A stretch of 64,000 nucleotides of DNA from the NCBI GenBank assembly GCA_016191465.1, contig JACPOP010000015.1, positions 124,001 to 188,000 on the forward strand, in the 5' to 3' direction. Positions 37,499 to 53,526 of the stretch are shown in pieces. The notes under the pieces are model-generated. The model did no database searches. It saw only the letters and a list, made by a program, of their open reading frames with translations, and was not told the origin of the DNA. The DNA is from Chloroflexota bacterium (GTDB taxonomy: Bacteria; Chloroflexota; UBA6077; CF-72). Each line of letters starts with the position of its first letter. Within the stretch, counting starts at the first letter, position 1. Both the position numbers and the translations under genes were made by a program.

Positions 37499-38014
37499 CT
37501 ACTCCAATACGACCAGGACCTGGCCCTGCTCGACCGTCTGGCCCGGTTCCACGCCAACGTGCTGGACGACTCCGTCGTGGGGCAGTGAAAGCTCGTTTTC
37601 CATTTTCATAGCTTGAAGGACGATCAACGGCTGGGCCTTGTGGGTGGCCTCGCCAGGCTGCACCAGGACCTTCACGACGAGCCCCGGCATGGGCGCCTTC
37701 AACTCGCGTTTGGCCGTTCCGACCGAGCTGGCGCCGGCCAGTTTCGCCAGGCGGGCACGGGCCTCGTCGACCACCACGGCGTCACAGGCGGCCCCACCGA
37801 CAACCATCTGAGTCTCCTCTCCGGTGCGGCGCAACATGACCTCGATGGTGCGCTCTCCCAGCCTCAGCGCGTACAGCGGCCCACGCACCTGATCGAGGCG
37901 GGCGCGCCGCTCCTGCGAATCACCGATCCGAACCAGGTGCTCCTCTCCCTCTCGACGGATGTGTACCACCTGGGTCTCACCGTCGATCGTCACGCTGAAG
38001 GCTCGCTCCGTCAC
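37499..38014 (-). CDS. biotin carboxyl carrier protein of acyl-CoA carboxylase
   Basis: 171 aa from GTG 38014 (VTERAFSVTIDG); the 260 aa track ORF runs back through a repeat element and is rejected. N-terminal half TERAFSVTIDGETQVVHIRR is the short BT-like domain; the C-terminal biotinyl domain has VLQAMKMENELSLPHDGVV with the biotinylated Lys in AMKM and ends at VLVVLE. Serves as swinging arm between the biotin carboxylase (38304) and the carboxyltransferase (39985). The repeat begins only 6 bases upstream of the start codon, so the ribosome-binding region has been altered. Confidence 0.88.
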   Translation of the reverse strand: MTERAFSVTIDGETQVVHIRREGEEHLVRIGDSQERRARLDQVRGPLYALRLGERTIEVMLRRTGEETQMVVGGAACDAVVVDEARARLAKLAGASSVGTAKRELKAPMPGLVVKVLVQPGEATHKAQPLIVLQAMKMENELSLPHDGVVQHVGVEPGQTVEQGQVLVVLE

Positions 38015-38020
38015 GGGCTG

Positions 38021-38174
38021 CTCGAGGGTCGTTTGGCACGCCGCTCGGCCATGTCGCGGCGCCCACTCCCGGGTACGGGCGGGGGAAGGAAGATTCTCGG
38101 GCGGGGGCGCGGAGCGCCCCCGCCGATGCCCGGCGCCGGTGGAATGGCGCGAGTCGAGGCGAACGACCCTCGAG
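38021..38174. repeat. MITE-like element, copy 1
   Basis: 154 bases. Ends are inverted repeats: CTCGAGGGTCGTTTGGC on the left and GGCGAACGACCCTCGAG on the right, with an internal GC palindrome (cgggggcgcggagcgcccccg). CTCGAG flanks both ends and could be a target-site duplication. Homologous to 62258-62425 in ends, middle (ggggaag, ggtggaat) and order. Inserted between the biotin carboxylase and carrier genes. Confidence 0.8.
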
Positions 38175-38303
38175 GCTCCGACCGATGTTCCACGTGCCGG
38201 GTTGTCCCATCTTGCAACTGGGAGCGCACGAAGCCAGACCTTTCGCTGTCCCCACCTGGACCCCCTGGGTCGTGGCACTCCTGCTCAATTCGCGGCGATC
38301 GGT

Positions 38304-39824
<1,521 letters not shown>

Positions 39825-39841
39825 CAGGCGGACGGGAGTTT

Positions 39842-39980
39842 CAAGTTCCAAGTTCCAAGTTCCAAGTTGACGGACGCGCTCACTGGTGATCGCTCGGCAT
39901 GCCCGGGCGCACGCGTCAAGAACACGAGCAGCCGGCGCGGAGCTCCAACTTTGAACTTCAAACTTGGAACTTGGAACTTG
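39842..39980. repeat. AAGTTCC repeats in inverted orientation
   Basis: The left arm 39842-39869 is (CAAGTTC)n and the right arm 39946-39980 is its complement (CTTGGAACTTGGAACTTG), separated by ~76 bases of ordinary sequence. They lie between the pccB stop and the accC start. Seven-base units of this type are common at gene borders in several phyla; the origin is unknown. Confidence 0.85.
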
Positions 39981-39984
39981 TCCT

Positions 39985-41601
39985 TCACAGCGGGATGTTG
40001 CCGTGCTTCTTTGGCGGGTTCGTGTCGCGCTTGTTGCGAAGCATCTGCAGCGCCGAGATCAACCGCGGCCGGGTCTCGCGCGGCTCGATGACGTCGTCCA
40101 GGTAGCCGCGCGCGGCGGCCACGTACGGGTTCGCGAGTCGCTCGCGGTAGTCCATCTCGAGCTGCTTGCGCAGGCCGGCCGCGTCTTCGGTGCCCGCGAG
40201 CTCCTGGCGGAAGACGATGTTCACGGCCCCCTCGATGCCCATCACCGCGATCTCCGCGGTCGGCCAGGCGAGGTTCACGTCACCCCGGATGTGCTTGCTC
40301 GACATAACGTCGTACGCGCCGCCATACGCCTTGCGAGTAATCACCGTCAGCTTCGGCACGGTCGCCTCGCAGTACGCGTACAGCAGTTTCGCGCCGTGGC
40401 GGATGATGCCGCCGTGCTCCTGGCCCACGCCTGGCAGGAACCCCGGCACGTCCACGAACGTGACGATCGGCACGTTGAAGGCGTCGCAGAAGCGCACGAA
40501 GCGCGCGGCTTTCACCGAGGCGTTGATGTCGAGCACGCCCGCGAGCACCGTCGGCTGCTGGGCCACGATGCCTACGCTGCGCCCGCCCAGGTGCGCGAAT
40601 CCGACCAGGATATTGCGTGCGTATTGCTCGTGGACCTCCATGAAGTCGCCGTCGTCCACGATGGCGCCAATCACGCGGTGCATGTCGTAGCCACGGTTGG
40701 CCTGGTCGGGCACGATGCTGTTGAGCGCGTCGTCCATCCGATCCGACGGATCGGCGGTCGCACGCGCCGGCGGGTCGTCGACGTTGTTGGAGGGCAGGAA
40801 TGCCAGCAGGCGGCGGACCTGCTCCATCGCGGCCACTTCGTTGGGAGCATTGAAGTGCGCCACGCCGCTGGTGCTGTTGTGGACCGCCGCGCCGCCCAGG
40901 CCCTCGAAGTCGATCTCCTCGTGGGTGACGGTCTTCACCACGTCTGGCCCGGTGACGAACATGAACGAGGTGTCCTGGACCATGAACGTGAAGTCGGTGA
41001 TGGCCGGCGAGTAGACGGCGCCGCCAGCGCACGGCCCGAGGATGGCGGAGATTTGCGGGATCACACCCGAGGCCAGGGTGTTGCGCAGGAAGATCTCGGC
41101 GTACGCGCCCAGCGAGACGACGCCCTCCTGGATGCGGGCACCCCCGGAGTCGTTCAACCCGACCATGGGGGCTCCATTCTTGAGCGCAAGGTCCATCACC
41201 TTGCAGATCTTCTCGCCATGCGCCTCGGAGAGGGAGCCGCCGAAAACGGTGAAGTCCTGCGAGAAGACGTACACGGTGCGGCCATCGACGGTCCCGTAGC
41301 CGGTGACGACGCCATCGCCGTAGTACTTCTCGTCGGCGAGCCCGAAATCCGTGGAGCGATGGGTGACGAAGCGGTCGATCTCGACGAACGAGCTGGGATC
41401 CAGCAGCAGCTCCAGGCGTTCGCGCGCGGTGAGCTTGCCTTTCCCGTGCTGGGCATCGATCCGGCGCTCGCCGCCGCCGAGCGTCGCCTGCTCACGCAAG
41501 CTTCGGAGGTGCTCGATCTTCTCGGCGGTCGTCTCGGCGTGGATGCTCGACGCGGCGCGGGCTGTCTCCGTCTCCGCCGAGCGGCTATTCGTTGTCGTCA
41601 C
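39985..41601 (-). CDS. pccB: acyl-CoA carboxylase carboxyltransferase subunit (propionyl-CoA type)
   Basis: Transfers CO2 from carboxybiotin to propionyl-CoA (or related acyl-CoA) to give methylmalonyl-CoA; 538 aa from GTG 41601, overlapping meaB by 17 bases. Crotonase-fold signatures: [73 protein letters not shown], and the C-terminal [25 protein letters not shown]. Asp versus Ile/Cys at the specificity position cannot be mapped by eye, but the mutase and epimerase context supports propionyl-CoA. Confidence 0.94.
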   Translation of the reverse strand: MTTTNSRSAETETARAASSIHAETTAEKIEHLRSLREQATLGGGERRIDAQHGKGKLTARERLELLLDPSSFVEIDRFVTHRSTDFGLADEKYYGDGVVTGYGTVDGRTVYVFSQDFTVFGGSLSEAHGEKICKVMDLALKNGAPMVGLNDSGGARIQEGVVSLGAYAEIFLRNTLASGVIPQISAILGPCAGGAVYSPAITDFTFMVQDTSFMFVTGPDVVKTVTHEEIDFEGLGGAAVHNSTSGVAHFNAPNEVAAMEQVRRLLAFLPSNNVDDPPARATADPSDRMDDALNSIVPDQANRGYDMHRVIGAIVDDGDFMEVHEQYARNILVGFAHLGGRSVGIVAQQPTVLAGVLDINASVKAARFVRFCDAFNVPIVTFVDVPGFLPGVGQEHGGIIRHGAKLLYAYCEATVPKLTVITRKAYGGAYDVMSSKHIRGDVNLAWPTAEIAVMGIEGAVNIVFRQELAGTEDAAGLRKQLEMDYRERLANPYVAAARGYLDDVIEPRETRPRLISALQMLRNKRDTNPPKKHGNIPL

Positions 41602-42577
41602 CCAGTGCAACCTCGCGCAACAGCTCGTCCGCCACAGCATACGGGTCTTCCGTGCGAGCCGCGATGTTCCGAAAGCGCGCCTCCCACGTCTCGCTCCGGA
41701 TGGTGCGCTCGAACGCGGAACGCACGTGATCCTCGAGGATGCCGAGGACCTGGCGCCGCGCGTTCTCGGCCCGTCGCGCCCGCCAACTGCCGCTGTCCTT
41801 CAGGAACTGGACATGTGCATCGATCTGCTTGACGAGCTCTGGTATGCCCCGCGCGGTGGTGGCGACCGTCTCCTGAATCGGTGGCGTCCAGCCGGGCGTC
41901 CGCGTAGCGCCCAGTGAGAGCATCGCGCGCAGGTCGTTGACCACCTGCTGCGCGCCCGGTAGGTCCGCCTTGTTGACCACGAGGATGTCGGCGATCTCCA
42001 GCACGCCCGCCTTGATCGACTGGATGTGGTCGCCAAGTCCCGGCACCCCAACGACGATGGTGGAGTCGGCAGTCCGAGCGATCTCGACCTCGTCCTGGCC
42101 CACACCTACGGTCTCGACCACGATCACATCTTTGCCGAATGCATCGAGCAGGGCGACCACGTCCATCGTGCTGCGCGCCAGTCCGCCTGTAAGGCCGCGC
42201 GTAGCCATGCTGCGGACGAAGACCCCGGGATCGTCGTGCAGCTCCATCATGCGGATCCGGTCGCCGAGGATGGCGCCGCCGGTGAACGGGCTGGACGGGT
42301 CCACTGCCACCACGCCCACTGTTTCGCCACGCGCCCGGTAGGCCTTCGCAAGGGCAGTGGTGAGCGTGGACTTGCCCGAGCCCGGCGGCCCTGTAATGCC
42401 GACTACGTGGGCCTTGCCGCCCAGCGCGAAGAGGTGACGGAGCTCCCGTCGTGCATCGCTCCGGCCGGCCTCGACCGCGCTAATCATCCGCGAAAGTGCG
42501 AGGCGATCCTCTTGCCGCAGTCTTGCGGCCAGCTCATGCGCCGGTGCCGAACGCAGCAGAGGCACTACGTCCGGCAC
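41585..42577 (-). CDS. meaB: methylmalonyl-CoA mutase-associated GTPase (G3E family)
   Basis: 330 aa chaperone that gates adenosylcobalamin loading and protects the mutase from inactivation. Walker [20 protein letters not shown], switch elements [22 protein letters not shown] and [14 protein letters not shown], base-specific NKAD ([11 protein letters not shown]). GTG start 42577. Lies 129 bases after the B12-binding subunit gene; its 3' end overlaps pccB. Confidence 0.94.
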   Translation of the reverse strand: MPDVVPLLRSAPAHELAARLRQEDRLALSRMISAVEAGRSDARRELRHLFALGGKAHVVGITGPPGSGKSTLTTALAKAYRARGETVGVVAVDPSSPFTGGAILGDRIRMMELHDDPGVFVRSMATRGLTGGLARSTMDVVALLDAFGKDVIVVETVGVGQDEVEIARTADSTIVVGVPGLGDHIQSIKAGVLEIADILVVNKADLPGAQQVVNDLRAMLSLGATRTPGWTPPIQETVATTARGIPELVKQIDAHVQFLKDSGSWRARRAENARRQVLGILEDHVRSAFERTIRSETWEARFRNIAARTEDPYAVADELLREVALGDDNE

Positions 42578-42706
42578 GGGGCTCCCGAGCGGTGGATGGT
42601 GACGCCTGAGAGCGCTCCGGCGCCGCGCGTGCGCACACCCCGGGTATGAAGCGGTCGCGGAGGTAACGGCACGTGTTGGGTCTGGTAAGGAGTGAGCAGG
42701 GAGCAG

Positions 42707-43123
42707 TCAGGCCGAGCGGCCGCCGCCGGCGCGCAGAAATGCGATCGTCTCGGTGGTGGGCGAGCCAGGGCCGAAGACTGCCGTGATGCCCATCTCGCGC
42801 AGCTTCGCCGCGTCTGCCGCGGGGATGATGCCACCTGCCCACACCACCACGTCGTCCAGCCCACGCTTCCGAAGCTCCTCCACGATGCGTGGGAACAGCG
42901 TCATGTGAGCGCCAGAGAGGATGCTGAGCCCAATGGCATCCACGTCCTCCTGGAGCGCCGCTTCGGCGATCATCTCGGGCGTCTGCCGAATGCCGGTATA
43001 GACCACCTCGAAACCGGCGTCGCGCAGCGCCCGCGCGATCACCTTGGCACCCCGGTCGTGGCCGTCCAGGCCCGGCTTGGCGATCAGGACGCGCCGGATC
43101 TCAGCCGGAGCCGCTGCCGTCAC
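42707..43123 (-). CDS. mcmB: B12-binding small subunit of acyl-CoA mutase
   Basis: 138 aa cobalamin-binding Rossmann domain: [22 protein letters not shown] carries DxHxxG (base-off His ligand), followed by [13 protein letters not shown] (SxL) and [20 protein letters not shown] (GG). GTG 43123 overlaps the epimerase stop by 4 bases. It is the only small subunit in the window while there are two large subunits, so both may share it. Confidence 0.94.
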   Translation of the reverse strand: MTAAAPAEIRRVLIAKPGLDGHDRGAKVIARALRDAGFEVVYTGIRQTPEMIAEAALQEDVDAIGLSILSGAHMTLFPRIVEELRKRGLDDVVVWAGGIIPAADAAKLREMGITAVFGPGSPTTETIAFLRAGGGRSA

Positions 43124-43799
43124 GCGCTGCTGCCTCCGTCCGTGCTCTCGGGCTGCCCCGCGGCGATGAGCTCGCCAGCTTCCTCTTCGGCCACCGGTGC
43201 GGAAGCTGCGCCGTCGTCGCGCGCCGCGGGTGCGGGTTGGATCAGCTCCACCAGGACCCCGAAGGTCGAAGCTGGCTGCAGGAACGCGACGTCGCCGTGA
43301 GCGCCCGGGCGGGCCGTCTCGTCGATCAGCGCCACGCCCTGCTCCTTGAGCTCGCGGAGGTGCTCGTCGATGTTGACCGTGCCGAAGCACAGGTGGTGCA
43401 ACCCGGGACCACGCCGATCGAGGAACTTCGCCACGTTGGAAGCCGGGTCCGTCGGCTGCAGGAGCTCGATGAGGGTGTTGCCCGTCTGGACGAATGCGAC
43501 TTCGATCAGGCGGTCCGGGAGCACCCGCCGATCGACGATCCCCATCCCCATCACGCCCTGGTAGAAGTGCATCGCCTCGTCGATGTCATGGACGGCCACG
43601 CCGACGTGGTGAACGGCCAGCGGCTCGCGTGGGGTTGCGTCGGGAACAGTGCCCGAGGGCTGGTCGGCAGAGGGGCGAACGAGCGCGTCGGGCACAGGCC
43701 GGCGCTGCTCGGGTGGCAGCACCGACTCAGCGATGTCACCGGGCGGGGCCATGCCGTACGGGTCCGGGTAGGGATTTTCCGGGGTTGGCTCGACAGTGG

Positions 43800-43803
<4 letters not shown>
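43120..43803 (-). CDS. mce: methylmalonyl-CoA epimerase
   Basis: Interconverts (S)- and (R)-methylmalonyl-CoA; 227 aa from ATG 43803 (ATGA overlap with the mutase gene). VOC-fold metal ligands: [20 protein letters not shown] (His), [28 protein letters not shown] (Glu, His) and [10 protein letters not shown] (Glu). Unusual is a ~70-residue Pro-rich N-terminal extension before the VOC domain and a disordered acidic C-terminal tail; bare epimerases are about 140 aa. Confidence 0.92.
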
Positions 43804-45683
<1,880 letters not shown>

Positions 45684-45684
45684 G

Positions 45685-46263
45685 CTAGTAATCCAGCCCT
45701 TTACGCGCCTGGTGGCCGGTGTCGAACGGGTGCTTCACCTTCTTCACCTCCGTGGCGAGGTCCGCGAGCTCGATGACGTGATCGATGAACCGATGGGCGT
45801 CGTCGTGCCCGGTTACCACCAGATTGAGCTCGCGTGGTTTTGCCTTCATCAGGCCCAGGAGCTGGTCGAGATCGATCTGCCCTTCTGATACGGCGCCGAT
45901 AACCTCATCCAGAATCACCAGCTCGTACTCGCCCGAGCCCATCTTCTCCTTCGCAAGCTCCAGACCGCGTTGGGCGGCCTCACGGTGCTCGCCGAACGTG
46001 AAGGTATCGCCGAGGATATTCACGAAGCCAATTCCGGTGGAGATCACCTCAAAATCGGGAGCCAGCCGGCGGGCGCCCGCAATCTCGCCCATGGGCTCGC
46101 CCTTCGGCCATTCGCCCATCTTGGTGTACTGGATCATCAGCACCTTCCAACCGCGCCCCACGGCCCGCAGCGCAATGCCGAAGGCGGCGGTGGTCTTGCC
46201 CTTGCCGTCGCCGAAGAAGACGAGCGTCTGGCCGGGCAGCCGGGATTTCCGAGATTCAGGCAT
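45685..46263 (-). CDS. cobO: cob(I)alamin adenosyltransferase, CobO/BtuR type
   Basis: Makes adenosylcobalamin from cob(I)alamin and ATP, supplying the cofactor of the mutases; 192 aa from ATG 46263. P-loop [25 protein letters not shown], then [16 protein letters not shown] and the metal-binding [16 protein letters not shown]. Longer track start (46287) reads through a repeat and is dropped. Directly upstream of the mutase (1-base gap). Confidence 0.94.
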   Translation of the reverse strand: MPESRKSRLPGQTLVFFGDGKGKTTAAFGIALRAVGRGWKVLMIQYTKMGEWPKGEPMGEIAGARRLAPDFEVISTGIGFVNILGDTFTFGEHREAAQRGLELAKEKMGSGEYELVILDEVIGAVSEGQIDLDQLLGLMKAKPRELNLVVTGHDDAHRFIDHVIELADLATEVKKVKHPFDTGHQARKGLDY

Positions 46264-46273
46264 CACGGACCGA

Positions 46274-46398
46274 GTTGCAAGCTCCAAGTGGCAAGTTGCA
46301 CGTTGTTCATTGTGCGCTCAAAGTGCTGTATGTCATTCCCGGCTGCCGCCGATGCCGCGCCCCAGCTTCCGCTGAGTTGCCTGGTAACGTGGAACTTG

Positions 46399-46420
<22 letters not shown>
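46274..46420. repeat. imperfect inverted GCAAGTTGCACGTT repeats
   Basis: The left arm 46274-46305 (GTTGCAAGCTCCAAGTGGCA...) and the right arm 46386-46420 (AACGTGGAACTTGCTACTTG...) are mutually complementary with mismatches. The right arm encodes the last six codons (EVARSK) and stop of the acyl-CoA dehydrogenase, so the repeat has entered that gene's 3' end. Confidence 0.75.
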
Positions 46421-47604
<1,184 letters not shown>

Positions 47605-47752
47605 CGTGACGGCTCCTGCGTGCCTGGCCGCACGGCCTTGCGCTGGCTCGCGGGAGTGGCGATCCGCGATACGCGCCAGGCCAGGCTGTCGTGCTGAGCG
47701 AAGTGACGCATCCGTGCTCGACCCATCTCGGCGGTTCCGCAGTGGCAGCCCA

Positions 47753-48967
47753 TTAGACCAGCTCGAAGGCCACGGCGACCGCGCCGCCCCCGCCGTGGCA
47801 CAGGCCGGCGATGCCGCGGCTCTTGCCGCGCTGCTTCAGGGCGTGCAGCAAGGTGACGGCGATCCGTGCGCCCGTGGCTCCCAGCGGGTGGCCGAGCGCG
47901 ATGGCGCCGCCGTTCACGTTGACCCTGTCCCAGTCCCACCTCAGCGCCTTGCCGTTGGCAACGATCTGGGCCGCGAAGGCCTCGTTGATTTCGAGGAGGT
48001 CCCAATCGTGGACGGTGGTGCCGGTCTTCGTGAACAGCTTCTGGAGCGCCATCTCCGGCGCCTCGAACAGCCACAGCGGATCGGTGGCCGCGCTGGCGTA
48101 GGCGAGTACCCTGGCGATGGGCGCCACGCCCTGCGCCTGCACGAAGTCCCCGCCGGCGAGCACCAGGGCCGCCGCGCCATCCGTGAAGCCCGGCGCGTTC
48201 CCCGCGGTGACGGTGCCGCTGGGCGTGAATGCTGGTCCGAGCTTCGCGAGTGCCTCGATGGACGTATCGGCCCGCGGTGCCTCGTCGGTGTCGACGACCG
48301 TCGCCTGGCCCTTGCGGCCCGCGATTTCTACGGGGACGATCTCCTCCTTGAAGCGCCCCTCGCGGATCGCGGCGATGGCGCGCTGGTGGCTCTGGAGCGA
48401 AAACTCGTCCTGCTCCTCTCGGCTAATGCCACGCTTCTCGGCGATCGCCTCGGCGCTCATCCCCATGTGGTGGTCGTCCCAGGGTGACCAGAGTCCGTCG
48501 TAGATGGTGGCATCCTGCATGGTGACGGGGCCCATGCGGTACCCAAAGCGCGCCTTCGGAAGCAGGTGTGGCCCCTGGCTCATGCTCTCCATGCCACCGG
48601 CGACGACGACCGTGGAGTCCCCCGCCCGGATGGCGTGGCCGGCCTGGTTAATGGCCTCGAGACCCGAAGCGCACACCTTGTTCAGCGTGGTGGCGTTGGC
48701 GGATGTCGGCACGCCGGCGAAGATGCTCGCCTGCCGGCCCGGATGCTGGCCGGCGCCTGCTTGCACCACGTGGCCCATGATGACCTCGTCCACCTCGCCA
48801 GCGGGCACGCCGCTGCGCTCGACGGCGGACCTGATGGCCACGCCACCGAGCCGCGCCGCGGAGAGCGTAGACAGGCCGCCCATCATTTTCGCTATGGCGG
48901 TCCGGGCTGCCCCCAGCACGTAGACGTCGTTCGCCTGGAGCCCGTTCACTGAAGCTGAGCCAGTCAT
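47753..48967 (-). CDS. acetyl-CoA C-acetyltransferase (thiolase)
   Basis: Condenses or cleaves acetoacetyl-CoA; 404 aa. Active-site Cys in TTLNKVCASGLEA, His in EINEAFAAQ region and NVNGGAIALGHPLGATGAR, second Cys in GIAGLCHGGGGAVAVAFE. The start ATG 48967 overlaps the stop of a RelE-like toxin gene (ATGA), an odd partner for a metabolic enzyme. Confidence 0.94.
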   Translation of the reverse strand: MTGSASVNGLQANDVYVLGAARTAIAKMMGGLSTLSAARLGGVAIRSAVERSGVPAGEVDEVIMGHVVQAGAGQHPGRQASIFAGVPTSANATTLNKVCASGLEAINQAGHAIRAGDSTVVVAGGMESMSQGPHLLPKARFGYRMGPVTMQDATIYDGLWSPWDDHHMGMSAEAIAEKRGISREEQDEFSLQSHQRAIAAIREGRFKEEIVPVEIAGRKGQATVVDTDEAPRADTSIEALAKLGPAFTPSGTVTAGNAPGFTDGAAALVLAGGDFVQAQGVAPIARVLAYASAATDPLWLFEAPEMALQKLFTKTGTTVHDWDLLEINEAFAAQIVANGKALRWDWDRVNVNGGAIALGHPLGATGARIAVTLLHALKQRGKSRGIAGLCHGGGGAVAVAFELV

Positions 48968-49317
48968 GCTGCCACCTCGTCCCGCTCCTGCGCGGTTAGG
49001 AGCACATGGTATCCCTCGGCTCGCAGAGACCTCGGGCGGGCTCCCTCATCGAAAGGGCCTAGCGGTAATGACGGCTGCACAGGTGCAGGGCCTTGTGCCC
49101 ACCATAGATTCGGTCGAAGCTCGTCGGAGGCGCTGGCCGACCACCACCCCGCGAGGTCCCCGTGCAGCGCGTGCACGCGTAACGATGGATGCTGCTCGTT
49201 CTCATCCAGGAGTCGAAGCGCCTTGCGGAACTGCGCTCGTTCGGCCTGAGAAAACTCCTTGCTCGCATAGGACTCGAGGAAGGTGTCGGTGAACACAAGG
49301 TTCTGGTACGTGCGCAA
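48964..49317 (-). CDS. RelE-family-like toxin
   Basis: 117 aa. The N-terminal part fits the RelE/ParE-type plan: VFTDTFLESYASKEFSQAERAQFRKALRLLDEN, HPSLRVHALHGDLAGWWSASASDELR, and a divergent end LPLGPFDEGARP where the family usually has LGxHDEVYR. The catalytic set is therefore uncertain. TTG 49317 without a strong ribosome-binding site. It lies 15 bases after the AbrB-type antitoxin, and its stop overlaps the thiolase start, so toxin and thiolase translation are probably coupled. Confidence 0.65.
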   Translation of the reverse strand: MRTYQNLVFTDTFLESYASKEFSQAERAQFRKALRLLDENEQHPSLRVHALHGDLAGWWSASASDELRPNLWWAQGPAPVQPSLPLGPFDEGARPRSLRAEGYHVLLTAQERDEVAA

Positions 49318-49332
49318 GGGCTGGGCTTGTCC

Positions 49333-49602
49333 TCAATCGCCCAAACGTTCGAGGTCGGCCTCGGATACCTGACGCACGCGACCTTGCCGTACGTCCTCCT
49401 GGGAGCGGGCAAGCAAAGCACGATGCTCCGGCGTGTAGGCCCATTCGTCCTCGCGGGGAATGATGACCGCCGGACGGAGCAGCATCAGGCCATCTGCAAC
49501 TTCGAGCTCGAGCGGAGATTGGCCCGCCAGCCCGAGCGATTTGCGGACTGCCGCGGGAACGGTGAGCCGACCCTCCGAGTTCATTATCACATGCGTCTTC
49601 AT
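49333..49602 (-). CDS. AbrB/SpoVT-type antitoxin
   Basis: 89 aa from ATG 49602. Swapped-hairpin AbrB DNA-binding domain HVIMNSEGRLTVPAAVRKSLGLAG...LELEVADGLMLLRP (about residues 4-50) and a C-terminal toxin-binding tail (YTPEHRALLARSQEDVRQG). Pairs with the RelE-like gene. The track ORF starts 36 codons upstream, which has no family support. Confidence 0.8.
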   Translation of the reverse strand: MKTHVIMNSEGRLTVPAAVRKSLGLAGQSPLELEVADGLMLLRPAVIIPREDEWAYTPEHRALLARSQEDVRQGRVRQVSEADLERLGD

Positions 49603-49680
49603 CGACTCAGTGTACCCCGTTCCGTCGATACGGCGAATCGTCGAGCGAATGCCCTCCATTCCGCAATTACACTGGCTGCC

Positions 49681-50880
49681 GTGGATTTCCTGGACCCCGG
49701 CGAGCTTCACTGGTCGATCGAGGCGGCTCGGGGCCTTGCAGCGGCGTTTCGCACCACGGCTGCCGAGCGTGATGCGCGAGGCGGCACGCCGAAGGCGGAG
49801 CGCGACCTGATCCGGGCGAGTGGGCTGCTCAGGCTGGTTGTGCCGTCATCACTCGGCGGCGCGGGCGGCGACTGGGCCGTGGCGCTGACGGTGGTGCGGG
49901 AGCTTGCTGTTGCCGATGCTTCCCTGGCGCACGTCCTGGGTTACCACTACCTCGGAGTGGCCACACCGCACATCTTTGGCACGGCCCGTCAGCGGGACCT
50001 CGCGTACACCGAGGTTGCTCGCGACAACCTGTTCTGGGGGAATGCCCTCAATCCTCTGGACCTTCGCACAACCATCACGCGCCAGGGTGGCGGGCTGGTC
50101 CTGCGCGGCGCAAAGTCGTTCGCCTCGGGCTCCGGCGACTCGGACCGGCTCGTCGTGTCGGCGACGGAGGATGACAGCCCCGCGCTCCACGTCCTCGTGG
50201 TGCCGACGCGGGCGGACGGAGTTACCGTGCACGACGACTGGGACAACATGGGGCAGCGCCAGACCGACAGTGGGAGCGTCACCTTCGACAACGTCACGCT
50301 TTCTTCGGAGGCGCTTCTCGGGCCGCCTGGGCCGGGCGCGAGCCCATTCGGCACGCTGCGGACGTGTATCGTGCAGGCGATCCTGGCACACGTGTACGTC
50401 GGGCTGGCGCGAGGGGCCATTGTGGAGGCGGCGCCGTACACCCGCGCAAGCGCCCGCGCCTGGCCCGCCCGCGCCTGGCCGGGGTCCTCCGCGGCCGCGG
50501 CCGCGGAGGACCCCCTTGTTTTGCGCAGCTACGGCGAAATGGAGACCCTGACAGCCGGAGCCGAGGCGCTGTGCGCCCGCGCCGCCAATCTGGTCCAGGC
50601 TGGCTGGCAGCGCGGGGAGATGCTCACCGTCGAGGAGCGCGGCCAGATTGCCGTGGCGGTCGCGACGGCGCGTGCCAGCGCGGCGCGGACCGCGCTTCAG
50701 GTGACCAGCCAGATGTTCGAGGCCATGGGCTCGCGGGCCACCTCCGCCCGCCTGCGCTACGACCGTTTCTGGCGCAACGCCCGCACCCTCACCCTGCACG
50801 ATCCGATCGAGCACAAGCTCCGCGAGATCGGCGATTGGGTGGTCAACGGGCGTCCGCCCACCCCGGGCTCGTATAGCTAA
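49681..50880 (+). CDS. SfnB/DszC-like flavin-dependent acyl-CoA dehydrogenase-fold oxidoreductase
   Basis: 399 aa from GTG 49681. The pattern is that of SfnB/DszC-type monooxygenases used for sulfur acquisition from organosulfur compounds: LRLVVPSSLGGAGGDWAVALTVV, VLGYHYLGVATPHIFG, FWGNALNPLD, LRGAKSFASGSGDSDRLVV, FDNVTLSSEALLGP and the family C-terminus RNARTLTLHDPIEHKLREIG. TACACT lies 7 bases before the start codon, so the mRNA may be leaderless. A 34 bp palindrome in the coding sequence (residues ~267-278) replaces the usual GVERA-DDP segment by an Ala run. Confidence 0.82.
   Translation: MDFLDPGELHWSIEAARGLAAAFRTTAAERDARGGTPKAERDLIRASGLLRLVVPSSLGGAGGDWAVALTVVRELAVADASLAHVLGYHYLGVATPHIFGTARQRDLAYTEVARDNLFWGNALNPLDLRTTITRQGGGLVLRGAKSFASGSGDSDRLVVSATEDDSPALHVLVVPTRADGVTVHDDWDNMGQRQTDSGSVTFDNVTLSSEALLGPPGPGASPFGTLRTCIVQAILAHVYVGLARGAIVEAAPYTRASARAWPARAWPGSSAAAAAEDPLVLRSYGEMETLTAGAEALCARAANLVQAGWQRGEMLTVEERGQIAVAVATARASAARTALQVTSQMFEAMGSRATSARLRYDRFWRNARTLTLHDPIEHKLREIGDWVVNGRPPTPGSYS
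50481..50514. repeat. 34 bp perfect palindrome inside a coding region
   Basis: GGGGTCCTCCGCGGCC-GC-GGCCGCGGAGGACCCC reads identically on both strands and encodes GSSAAAAAEDP in the SfnB-like gene. Just upstream, gcgcctggcc occurs twice in direct orientation. Confidence 0.9.
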
Positions 50881-50961
50881 ACCGCGTGCACGCCCGTCTG
50901 GCCTGGTTCCCCGGGTCCGAAGGCTGGTGCGTGCCACCCCATGGAGCTGGTTGGAGACACG

Positions 50962-53355
<2,394 letters not shown>

Positions 53356-53526
53356 CCGAGGGCCGCTCGGACGCCAACTGACGAGACCTGTCAGCTGGCT
53401 CGACTGGACCCTCAGGGCAGCCGTCAAGCACGGCTTCCGAATCGTTCGATAGCATCCCCCTGAGCCGCGAAGCCGCCCCACTCACGCGGGGCGCCGCGTC
53501 GTAGCCGTCTTGAATCGAGCGCCGCC

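Noticed and set aside
37499-38278. Biotin carrier as a 260 aa protein
   Set aside because: The first 88 codons run through the MITE-like element and carry no carrier-family sequence. GTG 38014 is the better start.
49059-49421. Frameshift in the RelE-like toxin (alternative frame ending IYGGHKALHLCSRHYR)
   Set aside because: The original frame continues into LPLGPFDEGARP, which sits where the family has LG-HDEVYR, so an intact if divergent gene is simpler than a frameshift.
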